Origin: Actinomycetota bacterium | GTDB lineage: Bacteria; Actinomycetota; Thermoleophilia; Gaiellales; Gaiellaceae | Length of the DNA stretch: 9,206 nt | Direction: 5' to 3' | Assembly: GCA_005883365.1 (NCBI GenBank) | Contig: VAXA01000099.1 | Span: 1 to 9,206 of the forward strand | Shown: positions 1-6,203 of the stretch, in pieces | How positions within the stretch are numbered: position 1 is the stretch's first letter | Layout of the letters: each line of letters begins with the position of its first letter | Program-made: the position numbers and the translations under genes | The notes under the pieces: generated by a model | Database searches by the model: none | Told to the model about the DNA's origin: nothing | Seen by the model: the letters and a program-made list of their open reading frames with translations, nothing else

Positions 1-70
1 CGACCGTACCTCCGTGCGCCTCGACAACGGCGCCGCGACCGTACCTCCGTGCGCCTCGACAACGGCGCCG
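1..70. repeat. Perfect 35-bp tandem duplication inside the kinase 3' end
   Basis: Bases 1-35 and 36-70 are identical. Because 35 is not a multiple of three, the copy nearer the kinase 3' end is read in a different frame from the first copy. The repeat starts exactly at the window edge, so it could be a contig-end assembly artefact rather than a real mutation. Confidence 0.95.
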
Positions 71-1353
71 ACGATCGAGAGGCCGAGGCCGGCGCCGCCG
101 CTCGCCCGCGTACGCGAGCTGTCGGCGCGATAGAAACGCTCGAAGACGCGCACCGCCTGCTCCTCCGTCATGCCAGGCCCGCGGTCGGCGACGGTCAGCA
201 TCGCGCGCCCGTCGGCGCGCTCGAGCTCGACCGAGACCGGCGTGCCCGCCGGCGTATGCGCTCGCGCGTTCGCGAGCAGGTTGTCGAGCACCTGGCGGAG
301 GCGGGTCTCGTCGCCGGTCACGATCGCAGGCTCGACGGAAACGTCGATCGGCCGGGCCGGCTCGACGACGCGGGCCGCGTCGACCGCCTCGCGGACGACC
401 TCCGCAAGGTCGACCGGCTTCCGCTCGAGCGGGCGTCCCTCGTCGAGGCGGGCGAGGAGGAGCAGGTCGTCGACGAGCACGCTCATCCGTTCCGCCTCGC
501 GCACGATTCCGGACATCGAACGCTCGAGATCCTCGGGACGCGTGGCGGCGCCGCGACCGAACAGTTCCGCGTACGCGCGGACTGCGGACAGGGGCGTACG
601 CAGCTCGTGCGACGCGTCGGCGATGAAGCGGCGCAGGCGCCGGTCCGACGCCTCGATCCGGTCGAGCATCTCGTTGAGCGCGCTGCCGACCCGGCCGACC
701 TCGGTCTTCGGATCGGGATGCTCGACCCGGCGTGAGAGGTCGCCGGCCGTGATCGCGTCCGCCGTCAGCTCGATTTCATGCAGCGGACGCAGCCCCAACC
801 GCACGATCCAGAGACCGAGAGCGGCGAGCGCGGCGAGGACGGCGAGCGTCACGAGCAGCTCGACCAGGAACAGCCGGTGCAGCGTGCTGTTCACGTCGTG
901 CAGCGAGACGGCCACAATGAGCATCGATCCGTGAAGCTCGGGCTCGATCGCCGCGCGCACGCGGTATTGCTCGCCGCTGTTGCGCGAGCCGACGGTGAAG
1001 AAGCTGGTCCGGTCCGGGCCGTCGTTCGGACGCGCGGACACGTGGATCGTTTGCGGCAACTGCGGCACCGGCGGCGTCGACTGTCCGGGGAACAGGTACA
1101 CCCTCAGCCGCACGAGCATGGTCCGTCCGTTCGCCGCGCGCACCTCCGAGTAGACACCGGGCGGAGCGTGCCCTTCGTCCCCGCCTGGACCTCCCTCGAA
1201 TGCCTGATGCTCATCGCGCAGCGTCGTGTCGGTGCGCGAGACGAGAAACGAGCGCAGCGAGCTGTACGTGGCGATATCCGCCGCGACGAGCCCCAGCGCC
1301 GCGAGAAGAACGACGCCGAGCAGGAGCCGCGCCCGCAGCGACAGGCGGCGCAT
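1..1353 (-). CDS. Sensor histidine kinase of the OmpR-partner class, 3' end cut by window edge
   Basis: This membrane sensor kinase autophosphorylates and passes phosphate to the response regulator encoded just upstream. The reading frame is open from the ATG at 1353 to the window edge (451 codons). Visible parts in order: TM1 about residues 8-25; an extracytoplasmic sensor region about 30-158 with no recognised domain; TM2 about 161-184; HAMP about 185-238; HisKA with phosphoacceptor His249 in FIADASHELRTP; N box with N368 and N372; G1 box DRGPG at 390-394; F box FERFYR at 414-419; G2 box GGAGLGLS at 429-436. All catalytic motifs are intact. Its ATG overlaps the regulator stop by one base (TAATG), which implies translational coupling. 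After GGTV near residue 439 the frame enters the second copy of a perfect 35-bp tandem repeat and reads an unfamiliar sequence instead of the usual final beta strand. That end may be altered or an assembly artefact. The family call is very secure; the stimulus is unknown. Confidence 0.95.
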   Translation of the reverse strand, partial: MRRLSLRARLLLGVVLLAALGLVAADIATYSSLRSFLVSRTDTTLRDEHQAFEGGPGGDEGHAPPGVYSEVRAANGRTMLVRLRVYLFPGQSTPPVPQLPQTIHVSARPNDGPDRTSFFTVGSRNSGEQYRVRAAIEPELHGSMLIVAVSLHDVNSTLHRLFLVELLVTLAVLAALAALGLWIVRLGLRPLHEIELTADAITAGDLSRRVEHPDPKTEVGRVGSALNEMLDRIEASDRRLRRFIADASHELRTPLSAVRAYAELFGRGAATRPEDLERSMSGIVREAERMSVLVDDLLLLARLDEGRPLERKPVDLAEVVREAVDAARVVEPARPIDVSVEPAIVTGDETRLRQVLDNLLANARAHTPAGTPVSVELERADGRAMLTVADRGPGMTEEQAVRVFERFYRADSSRTRASGGAGLGLSIVGAVVEAHGGTVAAPLSRRTEVRS

Positions 1354-2054
1354 TACTCCCCTTCGTCGAGCATGTAGCCGGCCTGCCGGATCGTCCGGAT
1401 CAGCGGCGGCCCGTGCGCGTCGAGCTTCTTGCGCAGGTAGCTCACGTACGTCTCGACGACGTTCGAGTTGCCGCCGAAGTCGTAGCGCCACACGTTCTGC
1501 AGGATCTGCCCCTTCGAGAGCACGCGGCGCGGGTTGAGGAGGAAGTAGCGGAGGAGGGAGAACTCCGTCGCGGTCAGCTCGACGCGCGTCTCGCCGCGAT
1601 GGACCTCGTGCCGCGTCTCGTCGAGAGCCACATCGGCGAAACGGAGCAGGTCGCCGGGGAGGTCGCCGGCGGTTCGCCGCAGGATCGCCTGCACGCGTGC
1701 TACGACCTCGGCGAGGCTGAACGGCTTCGTCACGTAGTCGTCGCCGCCGACGCGCAGCGCCTCGACCTTGTTCTCGACCGCGTCCTTCGCGGTGAGGAAG
1801 AGGATCGCCGTCTTGAAGCCGCGTTCACGCAGGCGCCGGCCGACCTCGAGACCATCGAGGTCGGGAAGCATCCAGTCGAGCACGACGAGATCGGGCTCGA
1901 AGTCCGCCACCGCGGAGATCGCGCCGCGACCCGTTCCCTCCTCGCGCACCTCGAAGCCTTCGTAGCGAAGCGCCGTGGCCACCGCGTCGACGATGGACGG
2001 CTCGTCGTCGACGACGAGGATCCTGCCGGTGCCGTTCACGTCCGCCCCGCTCAT
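1353..2054 (-). CDS. OmpR/PhoB-family response regulator
   Basis: A DNA-binding response regulator of 233 residues, the usual size for the family. The receiver domain (about 11-125) shows the acidic pair D16/D17, phosphoacceptor D60 in VVLDWMLPD, T88 and K110 in TKPF. The C-terminal winged-helix domain (about 135-230) has the typical LTATEFSLLRYFLLNP start, then a VVETYVSYLRKKLD recognition-helix region and an RTIRQAGYML wing. I chose the ATG at 2054 because homologues begin a few residues before ILVVDDE and a GAGG-type ribosome site lies a few bases upstream. The open frame extends further 5' but would cross the divergent gene. The stop overlaps the kinase start (TAATG), so the two form one operon. 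It probably controls the divergent PepSY-like gene and itself through the shared intergenic region. That control is inference from layout and a direct repeat, not shown. Confidence 0.95.
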   Translation of the reverse strand: MSGADVNGTGRILVVDDEPSIVDAVATALRYEGFEVREEGTGRGAISAVADFEPDLVVLDWMLPDLDGLEVGRRLRERGFKTAILFLTAKDAVENKVEALRVGGDDYVTKPFSLAEVVARVQAILRRTAGDLPGDLLRFADVALDETRHEVHRGETRVELTATEFSLLRYFLLNPRRVLSKGQILQNVWRYDFGGNSNVVETYVSYLRKKLDAHGPPLIRTIRQAGYMLDEGE

Positions 2055-2077
2055 GACCTCAACCTTGCCACGGCGCC

Positions 2078-2095
2078 CTGTGAATCTCCTGAGAA
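2078..2095. promoter_or_regulatory. Candidate response-regulator operator (11-bp-period direct repeat)
   Basis: CTGTGAA and CTGAGAA occur as direct half-sites 11 bp apart, one DNA turn, within the 157-bp region between the divergent response regulator and PepSY-like genes. OmpR-family regulators commonly bind tandem direct repeats of this spacing. The site lies about 24 bp upstream of the regulator start, which would suit autoregulation. No clear promoter hexamers were assigned. Confidence 0.4.
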
Positions 2096-2211
2096 GTCGC
2101 GGCGAAGGCCATCCACAGCACCTTCGTAGCGGCGCCGAAGCGCCCTCCAACCCGACGGCCGCATGGTGGCTGGTGAACCCGGGAGATCCCGGACGACCGA
2201 AAGGAGCAACC

Positions 2212-2646
2212 ATGCTCAGCAGGGTCAAGAAGGTCGCACTCGGCGTCGCCGCCGTCAGCGGAGCCGCCGTCGGCGGAGCCGCAGTCGCCGGCGCGGCGAC
2301 GTCCCACTCGGGCACCACGACGACGCCGGCCGCGACGGCGCATCCACCGCCGGGCCTGAAGAACATGCCGGCGCCGGGCACGGCCGCGCACGAGGACGCC
2401 GAGAAGGCGGTCACCGGCGACGCCGCGACGAAGGCGAAGGCGGCCGCGGTCGAGGCGGCCGGCGGAGGCACCGCCGGCGACGTCACGACCGACTACTTCG
2501 GCAACGGCTACGAGGTGACGGTGACGAAGTCGGACGGCAGCACCGTCGAGTACCACCTCGACAGCTCGTTCAACGTCATGGCCCACCCGACGGGCGGCCC
2601 CGGCGGCTGGGGTGGCGCACCACCGCCGTCCGGATCCGCGAACTGA
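2212..2646 (+). CDS. Small secreted PepSY-like protein
   Basis: A 144-residue exported protein. Residues 4-7 are basic (RVKK), followed by an Ala/Gly/Val-rich hydrophobic stretch to about residue 29 ending in AGAA, which suits a signal peptide or N-terminal anchor. A Thr/Pro/Ala-rich linker follows to about 55. A PepSY-like unit covers about 59-120: an Ala/Lys-rich helix, then strands with DYFGNGYEVTVTKSDGSTVEYHLD. The C-terminus is Gly/Pro-rich. The ATG at 2212 is favoured by an AAGGAG site five bases upstream. It is divergent from an OmpR-type regulator, a common pairing for small PepSY proteins in actinobacteria, so it is probably part of that system's output or feedback. PepSY modules are proposed to modulate proteases or cell-envelope processes; the role here is unknown. 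Confidence 0.8.
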   Translation: MLSRVKKVALGVAAVSGAAVGGAAVAGAATSHSGTTTTPAATAHPPPGLKNMPAPGTAAHEDAEKAVTGDAATKAKAAAVEAAGGGTAGDVTTDYFGNGYEVTVTKSDGSTVEYHLDSSFNVMAHPTGGPGGWGGAPPPSGSAN

Positions 2647-2656
2647 TCCCGACGCG

Positions 2657-2690
2657 AGACGCGAGCCCGGAGGCGGCCGGGCTCGCGTCT
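2657..2690 (+). terminator. Hairpin terminator of the PepSY-like gene
   Basis: A perfect 14-bp inverted repeat (2657-2670 with 2677-2690) encloses a six-base loop, starting 10 bases after the stop codon. There is only a very short T run after it, so it is a strong stem with a weak tail, as is common in high-GC actinobacteria. Confidence 0.7.
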
Positions 2691-2768
2691 TCGGCGGCCT
2701 GAAACGCCGTGCCCCGAGCCGGACATGTTCCGGTTGTGCGCGGCGACGCTCATGAGCAGGATGGCCCG

Positions 2769-3314
2769 ATGGGTGATGGGGTGGCCGAGCGCCGCGAGCG
2801 GTTCGAAGCGGTCTATCGCGAGCTTTACGCACCGATCTGCGGGTACGCGCTGCGCCGGGTCCGCGAGCCGGAGGACGCCGCGGAGGTAATCGCCGAGACG
2901 TTCGCCACGCTCTGGCGCCGTTTCGACGCCTGCCCGCAGGGCGACGAACTGCGGCCCTGGCTGTTCGGAGTGGCGCGGCGGGTGATCGCGAACCAGCGCC
3001 GCGGCGAGCGCAGGCGCAGCGCGCTCGGCGAGCGGCTGGCGGCGGACGTCGATCAGACCGCGTTCGAAGCGGCCCGCCAGGACGAAGCCACGAGCGAGCT
3101 CGCTCGCGCCTTCGCGGCTCTGAACGAGTCCGATCGCGAGCTGCTTTCGCTCGTGGCGTGGGAAGGCCTGACGAGCGAGGAGCTCTCGATCGCTCTCGGC
3201 ACGAGTCGCGCCGTCGTGCGGCTTCGCCTGCACCGTGCGCGCAAGCGGCTGCGCGACGCGCTCCCACCGACCCAAATCCGATTCACCGGAGGAGAAGAGC
3301 ATGAGTGGACCTAG
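2769..3314 (+). CDS. ECF-type RNA polymerase sigma factor
   Basis: A 181-residue sigma factor that would direct RNA polymerase to a specific promoter set. Region 2 covers about residues 12-80 (RFEAVYRELYAPICGYALRR ... EVIAETFATLWRRF ... WLFGVARRVIANQRR). Region 4 covers about 118-170 (LNESDRELLSLVAWEGLTSEELSIALGTS with RLHRARKRLRDAL), a helix-turn-helix typical of sigma-70 group 4. I chose the ATG at 2769, with AGGA seven bases upstream. A GTG at 2709 in the same frame would add 20 residues that do not look like a sigma N-terminus and would cover a small inverted repeat at 2719-2733. The 3' end overlaps the next gene by 14 nt, so the two are probably co-translated and functionally linked. The target promoters cannot be told from this window. 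Confidence 0.93.
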   Translation: MGDGVAERRERFEAVYRELYAPICGYALRRVREPEDAAEVIAETFATLWRRFDACPQGDELRPWLFGVARRVIANQRRGERRRSALGERLAADVDQTAFEAARQDEATSELARAFAALNESDRELLSLVAWEGLTSEELSIALGTSRAVVRLRLHRARKRLRDALPPTQIRFTGGEEHEWT

Positions 3315-4257
3315 CTCGATCGACACGCTGCGGCGCCTTTCGCCCGTTTCCGACCTGGAGGCAGCCGCGGTCTTCGGCCCCTCCGGTTGCGACGAGCTGC
3401 TGGCGGGTGTGACGCGTCAGCCATTCGGGCGGGGGGCACGTCCGCGAACGACCACGCACCGTCGCCGCCGCCGCCCGCTCGTGCTCGCCCTAGCCGTCGT
3501 GGTGGCGGCGGCAACGGCCGCAGCGGCCTGGGCGATCTTCGGCTCGTCGGCCCAGGAGACCACGAGCATCGAATGCGTGATCGCGGGGACCGACACGATC
3601 ATCCCTGCGAGCTCGGGTGACCCGGCGGCCGACTGCGCGCTGCAGTGGCAGCGCGACCTCGGAACCACTCCGCCGCCCCTCGTCGCCTACGACAACGGCG
3701 ACGGCGGCGTGAGCGTCGTCCCCCGCGGCGAGAAGCCGCCGGCCGGCTGGAAGCCTCTTGCGGGCCATTCGCAGGACGTGGCACTGATCCAGCTGCAGGA
3801 GTCCCTCGACGACTACGTCGGCGGCCTCAACGCGAGTTGCCTCGACGGCACGGCCGCGACCGCCCTCGCGGACGCGAAGCTCGCCCGGTTCGGGTTCAGC
3901 GGCTGGACGGTCACCGTCCGCAGCACGAGCTCGGGGACCGGCGCGAGAACGTGCGTTGCCTCCGACGTCGTCGAACCCGCGAAGCAGACCGTCACGCTGA
4001 TCCCGACCGGCGTTCCGGCCGGCCCGGAGACGACCTTCCAGCAGCTGGCCGACAAGCTGCGGCCGGCCACGAAGCGCTGCGAGTCGCTGCCGGCCGCCGT
4101 GGCCTCGGTGCGTGCTGCCGCGAGCGATCTGGGCCTCTCGGAATCCGCGCGGACGTACGAGCTCGACGCGGTCACCGACGACTCGCTCCGCTGCGCCTCG
4201 ATCTACGAGACGGTCGGCGGCACGATCTTCGTCAACGTGCGAGGCCCGAGCGGCTGA
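3301..4257 (+). CDS. Single-pass membrane protein paired with the sigma factor (possible anti-sigma)
   Basis: A 318-residue protein with no recognised enzymatic domain. It has a short cytoplasmic N-terminus (residues 1-58), an RRRRR cluster at 54-58, one transmembrane helix about 59-80, and a large outer domain (81-318). The positive cluster before the helix predicts N-in/C-out. The outer part has six cysteines (92, 112, 180, 218, 260, 298), an even number that could form three disulfides. It has a clear GGAGAAGAG-type ribosome site before the ATG at 3301. It overlaps the sigma gene by 14 nt, the arrangement expected of a regulator that holds a sigma factor at the membrane. However, no zinc-binding anti-sigma HxxxCxxC motif is present in the short N-terminus. 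The anti-sigma role is inferred from context only. Its 3' end overlaps the convergent gvpK-type gene by 26 nt. Confidence 0.8.
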   Translation: MSGPSSIDTLRRLSPVSDLEAAAVFGPSGCDELLAGVTRQPFGRGARPRTTTHRRRRRPLVLALAVVVAAATAAAAWAIFGSSAQETTSIECVIAGTDTIIPASSGDPAADCALQWQRDLGTTPPPLVAYDNGDGGVSVVPRGEKPPAGWKPLAGHSQDVALIQLQESLDDYVGGLNASCLDGTAATALADAKLARFGFSGWTVTVRSTSSGTGARTCVASDVVEPAKQTVTLIPTGVPAGPETTFQQLADKLRPATKRCESLPAAVASVRAAASDLGLSESARTYELDAVTDDSLRCASIYETVGGTIFVNVRGPSG

Positions 4258-4699
4258 GCCCACTCAGCATCGGCCACTCCGCCGTCTCCTCGCCGCCGAC
4301 GAGCTCGTCGTAGAGCTCGTCCACGCGGCGGTGGAGCGCAAGGAAGGCAGCGCCGAGCTTCTCGGTCTCGTCATCGCTGAGGCTGCCGGCCGACATGCGG
4401 CGCACGGCCTGCCGCTCGAGCAGCTCGCCGAGGATCTCGACGAGGACGAGCACGAGATGAGCGAGACCGCGCTGGAGCGAGCGCTCGTCCGCCTCGACGC
4501 GCGCCGGCAGCCGCCGGGGCCGTCGCTCGCGGCCGGGGAACGCGAGCTCCTCCGCACCCTCGGTGCCGACGGAGGCGAGCAGCGCCTTCAGCCGTAGCGC
4601 AATGAGGTCGACGCCGGCGACCGAGATGGTCACGTCCCCGGCGGCTGCGACTCCCGTGTCGACGAGCGAGTCGAGGAGATCGACGAGCGAGTCGCTCAC
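4232..4699 (-). CDS. gvpK: GvpA-like (GvpS-type) domain fused to GvpK
   Basis: A gas vesicle accessory protein of 155 residues with two parts. Residues 1-46 match the GvpA/J/S core: the LVDLLDSLVDTGV helix, GDVTISVAGVDLIALRLKA strands and helix, then LLASV. After a basic linker (47-70), residues 71-135 match GvpK: the RSLQRGLAHLVLVLVEILGE and LLERQAVRRM helices and the SDDETEKLG segment. In Streptomyces clusters gvpS and gvpK are separate neighbouring genes; here one uninterrupted frame carries both. The start is a GTG at 4699, set by a GTGA overlap with the preceding stop. GvpK is needed for gas vesicle assembly in several organisms and GvpS is a minor GvpA homologue, so the fusion probably acts in shell nucleation or assembly. 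Its last 26 nt overlap the convergent membrane-protein gene. It is the last gene of the operon. Confidence 0.88.
   Translation of the reverse strand: MSDSLVDLLDSLVDTGVAAAGDVTISVAGVDLIALRLKALLASVGTEGAEELAFPGRERRPRRLPARVEADERSLQRGLAHLVLVLVEILGELLERQAVRRMSAGSLSDDETEKLGAAFLALHRRVDELYDELVGGEETAEWPMLSGLSRSGLAR
4253..4268. terminator. Weak hairpin at the convergent gene ends
   Basis: GCTGAG and CTCAGC form a six-bp stem with a four-base loop. It spans the stop of the plus-strand membrane protein and lies within the 3' coding part of the minus-strand GvpK fusion. There is no T run on either strand, so terminator function is doubtful. It is listed because no better terminator is visible between these convergent transcripts. 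Confidence 0.2.
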
Positions 4700-5385
4700 G
4701 GCAGGCGGGCGAACGAGTACGGCGGCCACGGGCCTGTGACCCGCAGCTCGTAGCCTTCCCCCTCGAGGACTGCGAGGGCGGCGGCGAACTCGTCCTGGCG
4801 GGCCGTGGCAACGAGGTACGCATCGCCCGCCGCCTCCTCGCTCGCCGCCGCGAGCCGCTCGCGCAGGCCCGGTCGCACGGTCGTCGCGAGGCGCGCCTCG
4901 AGGTACTCGGCGGCACCGACGTCCGGCACCGTGCCGACAGGCTCGACGCTCCACTCCGCGGTGCCGCGCAGCCGCTCGAGCTCGGACGCGAGAGCAGTGC
5001 GGTGGCGTTCCAGCCACGCTTCGAGCGCCGCGTGGTCGGGGAAGGTCGTGCCGAACCGGAAGGGCACGACTGCCCCCTGCTCGAGCGCGCCGAGCAGCAA
5101 CTCGTTGTGCGACCGGACGAGCTGCTCGAGCCGGGCCTCGTTGTCCAGGTCGCCAGGCCGAAGCTCGAGCACGAGGGGACGAACGCCGTCGGCGACGCCG
5201 GCGAGGGCGACGAGCTGCCGTCCTCCGACATGCTCGCCGACGCGCCGTAGGAGGTCGTCGGCGAAGAGGCGGCGCAGGGTCTCGGCCACGTCGGCCCGAG
5301 CGTCCTCTTCGGCCTCTCGGATGAGGTCGCCGACGTCGAGATCCCGCTCGGCGAGGATCCTTGCGAGATCGTCGAGGGAGCTCAC
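4696..5385 (-). CDS. Divergent GvpF/GvpL-family gas vesicle protein
   Basis: A 229-residue GvpF/L relative. Family marks: VPFRFGTTFPD at 108-117 (usual form LPxRFGTxF), a long central helical part, and the C-terminal GPWPPYSFARL at 218-228, the family's terminal motif. Unlike canonical members it has no N-terminal YxYGV strand. Instead residues 1-55 form a charged, probably helical extension (SSLDDLARILAERDLDVGDL and on), and the first domain appears shortened before the RFGT motif. The GTG start at 5385 follows from a GTGA overlap with gvpJ; the open frame continues upstream but those residues are the shadow of gvpJ. GvpF/L proteins are minor, essential factors thought to bind GvpA and help start shell assembly. 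It sits where gvpL sits in Streptomyces (after gvpJ, before gvpS/K), so it is the positional gvpL. Confidence 0.85.
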   Translation of the reverse strand: MSSLDDLARILAERDLDVGDLIREAEEDARADVAETLRRLFADDLLRRVGEHVGGRQLVALAGVADGVRPLVLELRPGDLDNEARLEQLVRSHNELLLGALEQGAVVPFRFGTTFPDHAALEAWLERHRTALASELERLRGTAEWSVEPVGTVPDVGAAEYLEARLATTVRPGLRERLAAASEEAAGDAYLVATARQDEFAAALAVLEGEGYELRVTGPWPPYSFARLP

Positions 5386-5696
5386 CGGCCGTTCCTCTCG
5401 ATCGCGCGCTCGAGCCTGTCGAGCCGTTCGCGGAGCTCGCGGTTCTCCTGCTCCAGCTCGTTGTCCCGCGCGAGGGAGCTGAGCGCCGGGTCGTGCTCCC
5501 ACCAGTCGATGCCCATAGAGCGGGCCGTGTCGGCCGATGCGATCAGCAGCCGCAACTTGAGCGTCAGCAACTCGATGTCGAGCAGCCGCACCTCCACATC
5601 CCCGGCGATGACGATCCCCTTGTCGAGCACCCGCTCGAGCAGATCGGCCAGAGACATTCCTCCGGGCGGCTGGGCGCGCGTCGCGAGAGTGCTCAT
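5382..5696 (-). CDS. gvpJ: GvpJ, minor gas vesicle shell protein
   Basis: A 104-residue GvpA-family paralogue. Residues 15-60 hold the conserved core (SLADLLERVLDKGIVIAGDV, then RLLDIELLTLKLRLLIASAD), followed by the GvpJ-type MGIDWWEHDP segment at 61-70. Residues about 75-101 are rich in Leu, Glu and Arg in heptad spacing and probably form a coiled coil. The ATG at 5696 is preceded by a strong AGGAGG site four bases upstream and overlaps the gvpO stop (ATGA). An internal ATG at residue 14 has an SD-like run directly against it, which is too close. GvpJ is a minor structural/assembly component that interacts with GvpF/L proteins. Its stop overlaps the next start (GTGA). Confidence 0.93.
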   Translation of the reverse strand: MSTLATRAQPPGGMSLADLLERVLDKGIVIAGDVEVRLLDIELLTLKLRLLIASADTARSMGIDWWEHDPALSSLARDNELEQENRELRERLDRLERAIERNGR

Positions 5697-5989
5697 GCGT
5701 CCTCCTCCCGCTGTACCGGGTCGGACTGGTTGCGCGGATAGCGGCGCAGCCGGCGCGCGCCGAGGAGGTTCCCGTCGCCGTCGAGCGTCGCCTCGTAGGT
5801 GCCGAGCAGGCTGGTCGTGTCGGGGATGCGAGGGAGCTCGAGCAGCTCGAGTGTCACCGTCCAGCCTTTGCCGTCGGCCTGCTCGAAACCGGTGACGGCC
5901 TCGATGGGCTTTCCGAACAGCTCCTCGACCTGCTCTCGGGCGCGCCCAACGAGCTCCGGCGGCGACAGCTGCTTCTTCGTCTCAGCCAC
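5693..5989 (-). CDS. gvpO: GvpO gas vesicle protein
   Basis: A 98-residue GvpO-family protein. The N-terminal helical part (7-27, ELVGRAREQVEELFG) is followed by the family's conserved region 42-85: GWTVTLELLELPRIPDT, then LLGTYEATLDGDGNL and RRLRRYPR. GvpO is needed for gas vesicle formation in haloarchaea and is conserved in actinobacterial clusters, but its biochemical role is not settled. The start is a GTG at 5989 overlapping the end of gvpG by 8 nt with no good ribosome site, so translation is probably coupled. In Streptomyces clusters gvpO precedes gvpA; here it lies between gvpG and gvpJ, a rearranged order. Confidence 0.93.
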   Translation of the reverse strand: MAETKKQLSPPELVGRAREQVEELFGKPIEAVTGFEQADGKGWTVTLELLELPRIPDTTSLLGTYEATLDGDGNLLGARRLRRYPRNQSDPVQREEDA

Positions 5990-6203
5990 GGAGGCGGTCG
6001 AGGAGCTCCTGCTCCAGCGCTTCGTAGGTTGCCTCGTCGATCTCTCCGCGCTCGAGCGCCGCCTCGGCGTCGGCCAGCTCAGCGCGGATCCGCCCCGGGT
6101 CGTGCAGCTGCGTCTCGGCCTCGTCGACGACCTGGTCGAACACCCAGGCGAGCCCGCGCACGGGCGCGAGCGGAAGTGTGAGCAATCCGCCGATCAGACC
6201 CAT
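5982..6203 (-). CDS. gvpG: GvpG gas vesicle protein
   Basis: A 73-residue GvpG-family protein. It begins with the family's signature [20 protein letters not shown] (1-20), followed by two charged helices (about 21-48 and 51-72) containing LHDPGRIRAELADAE and GEIDEATYEALEQELL. GvpG is a small accessory protein required for vesicle assembly in the clusters tested and interacts with GvpF/L-type proteins. The ATG at 6203 shares one base with the gvpF stop (TGATG). Length and sequence are normal for the family. Confidence 0.95.
   Translation of the reverse strand: MGLIGGLLTLPLAPVRGLAWVFDQVVDEAETQLHDPGRIRAELADAEAALERGEIDEATYEALEQELLDRLRG

Noticed and set aside
49..1377. Several long plus-strand open frames opposite the histidine kinase
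   Set aside because: Their products are Arg/Ala-rich low-quality sequence with no domain, while the minus strand encodes a kinase with every catalytic box. They are products of high GC content.
2055..2486. N-terminal extension of the response regulator frame to 2486
   Set aside because: It would run through the divergent PepSY-like gene and adds Ala/Pro-rich sequence not found in the family. The ATG at 2054 has a ribosome site and the normal receiver start.
2719..2733. Small inverted repeat CCGGA/TCCGG upstream of the sigma gene
   Set aside because: The arms are only five bases in high-GC DNA. It could be an operator but nothing supports it beyond position.
5386..5502. Upstream extension of the GvpF/L-like protein
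   Set aside because: The extra residues are an out-of-frame reading of the gvpJ coiled coil. The GTGA overlap start at 5385 is consistent with the other junctions.
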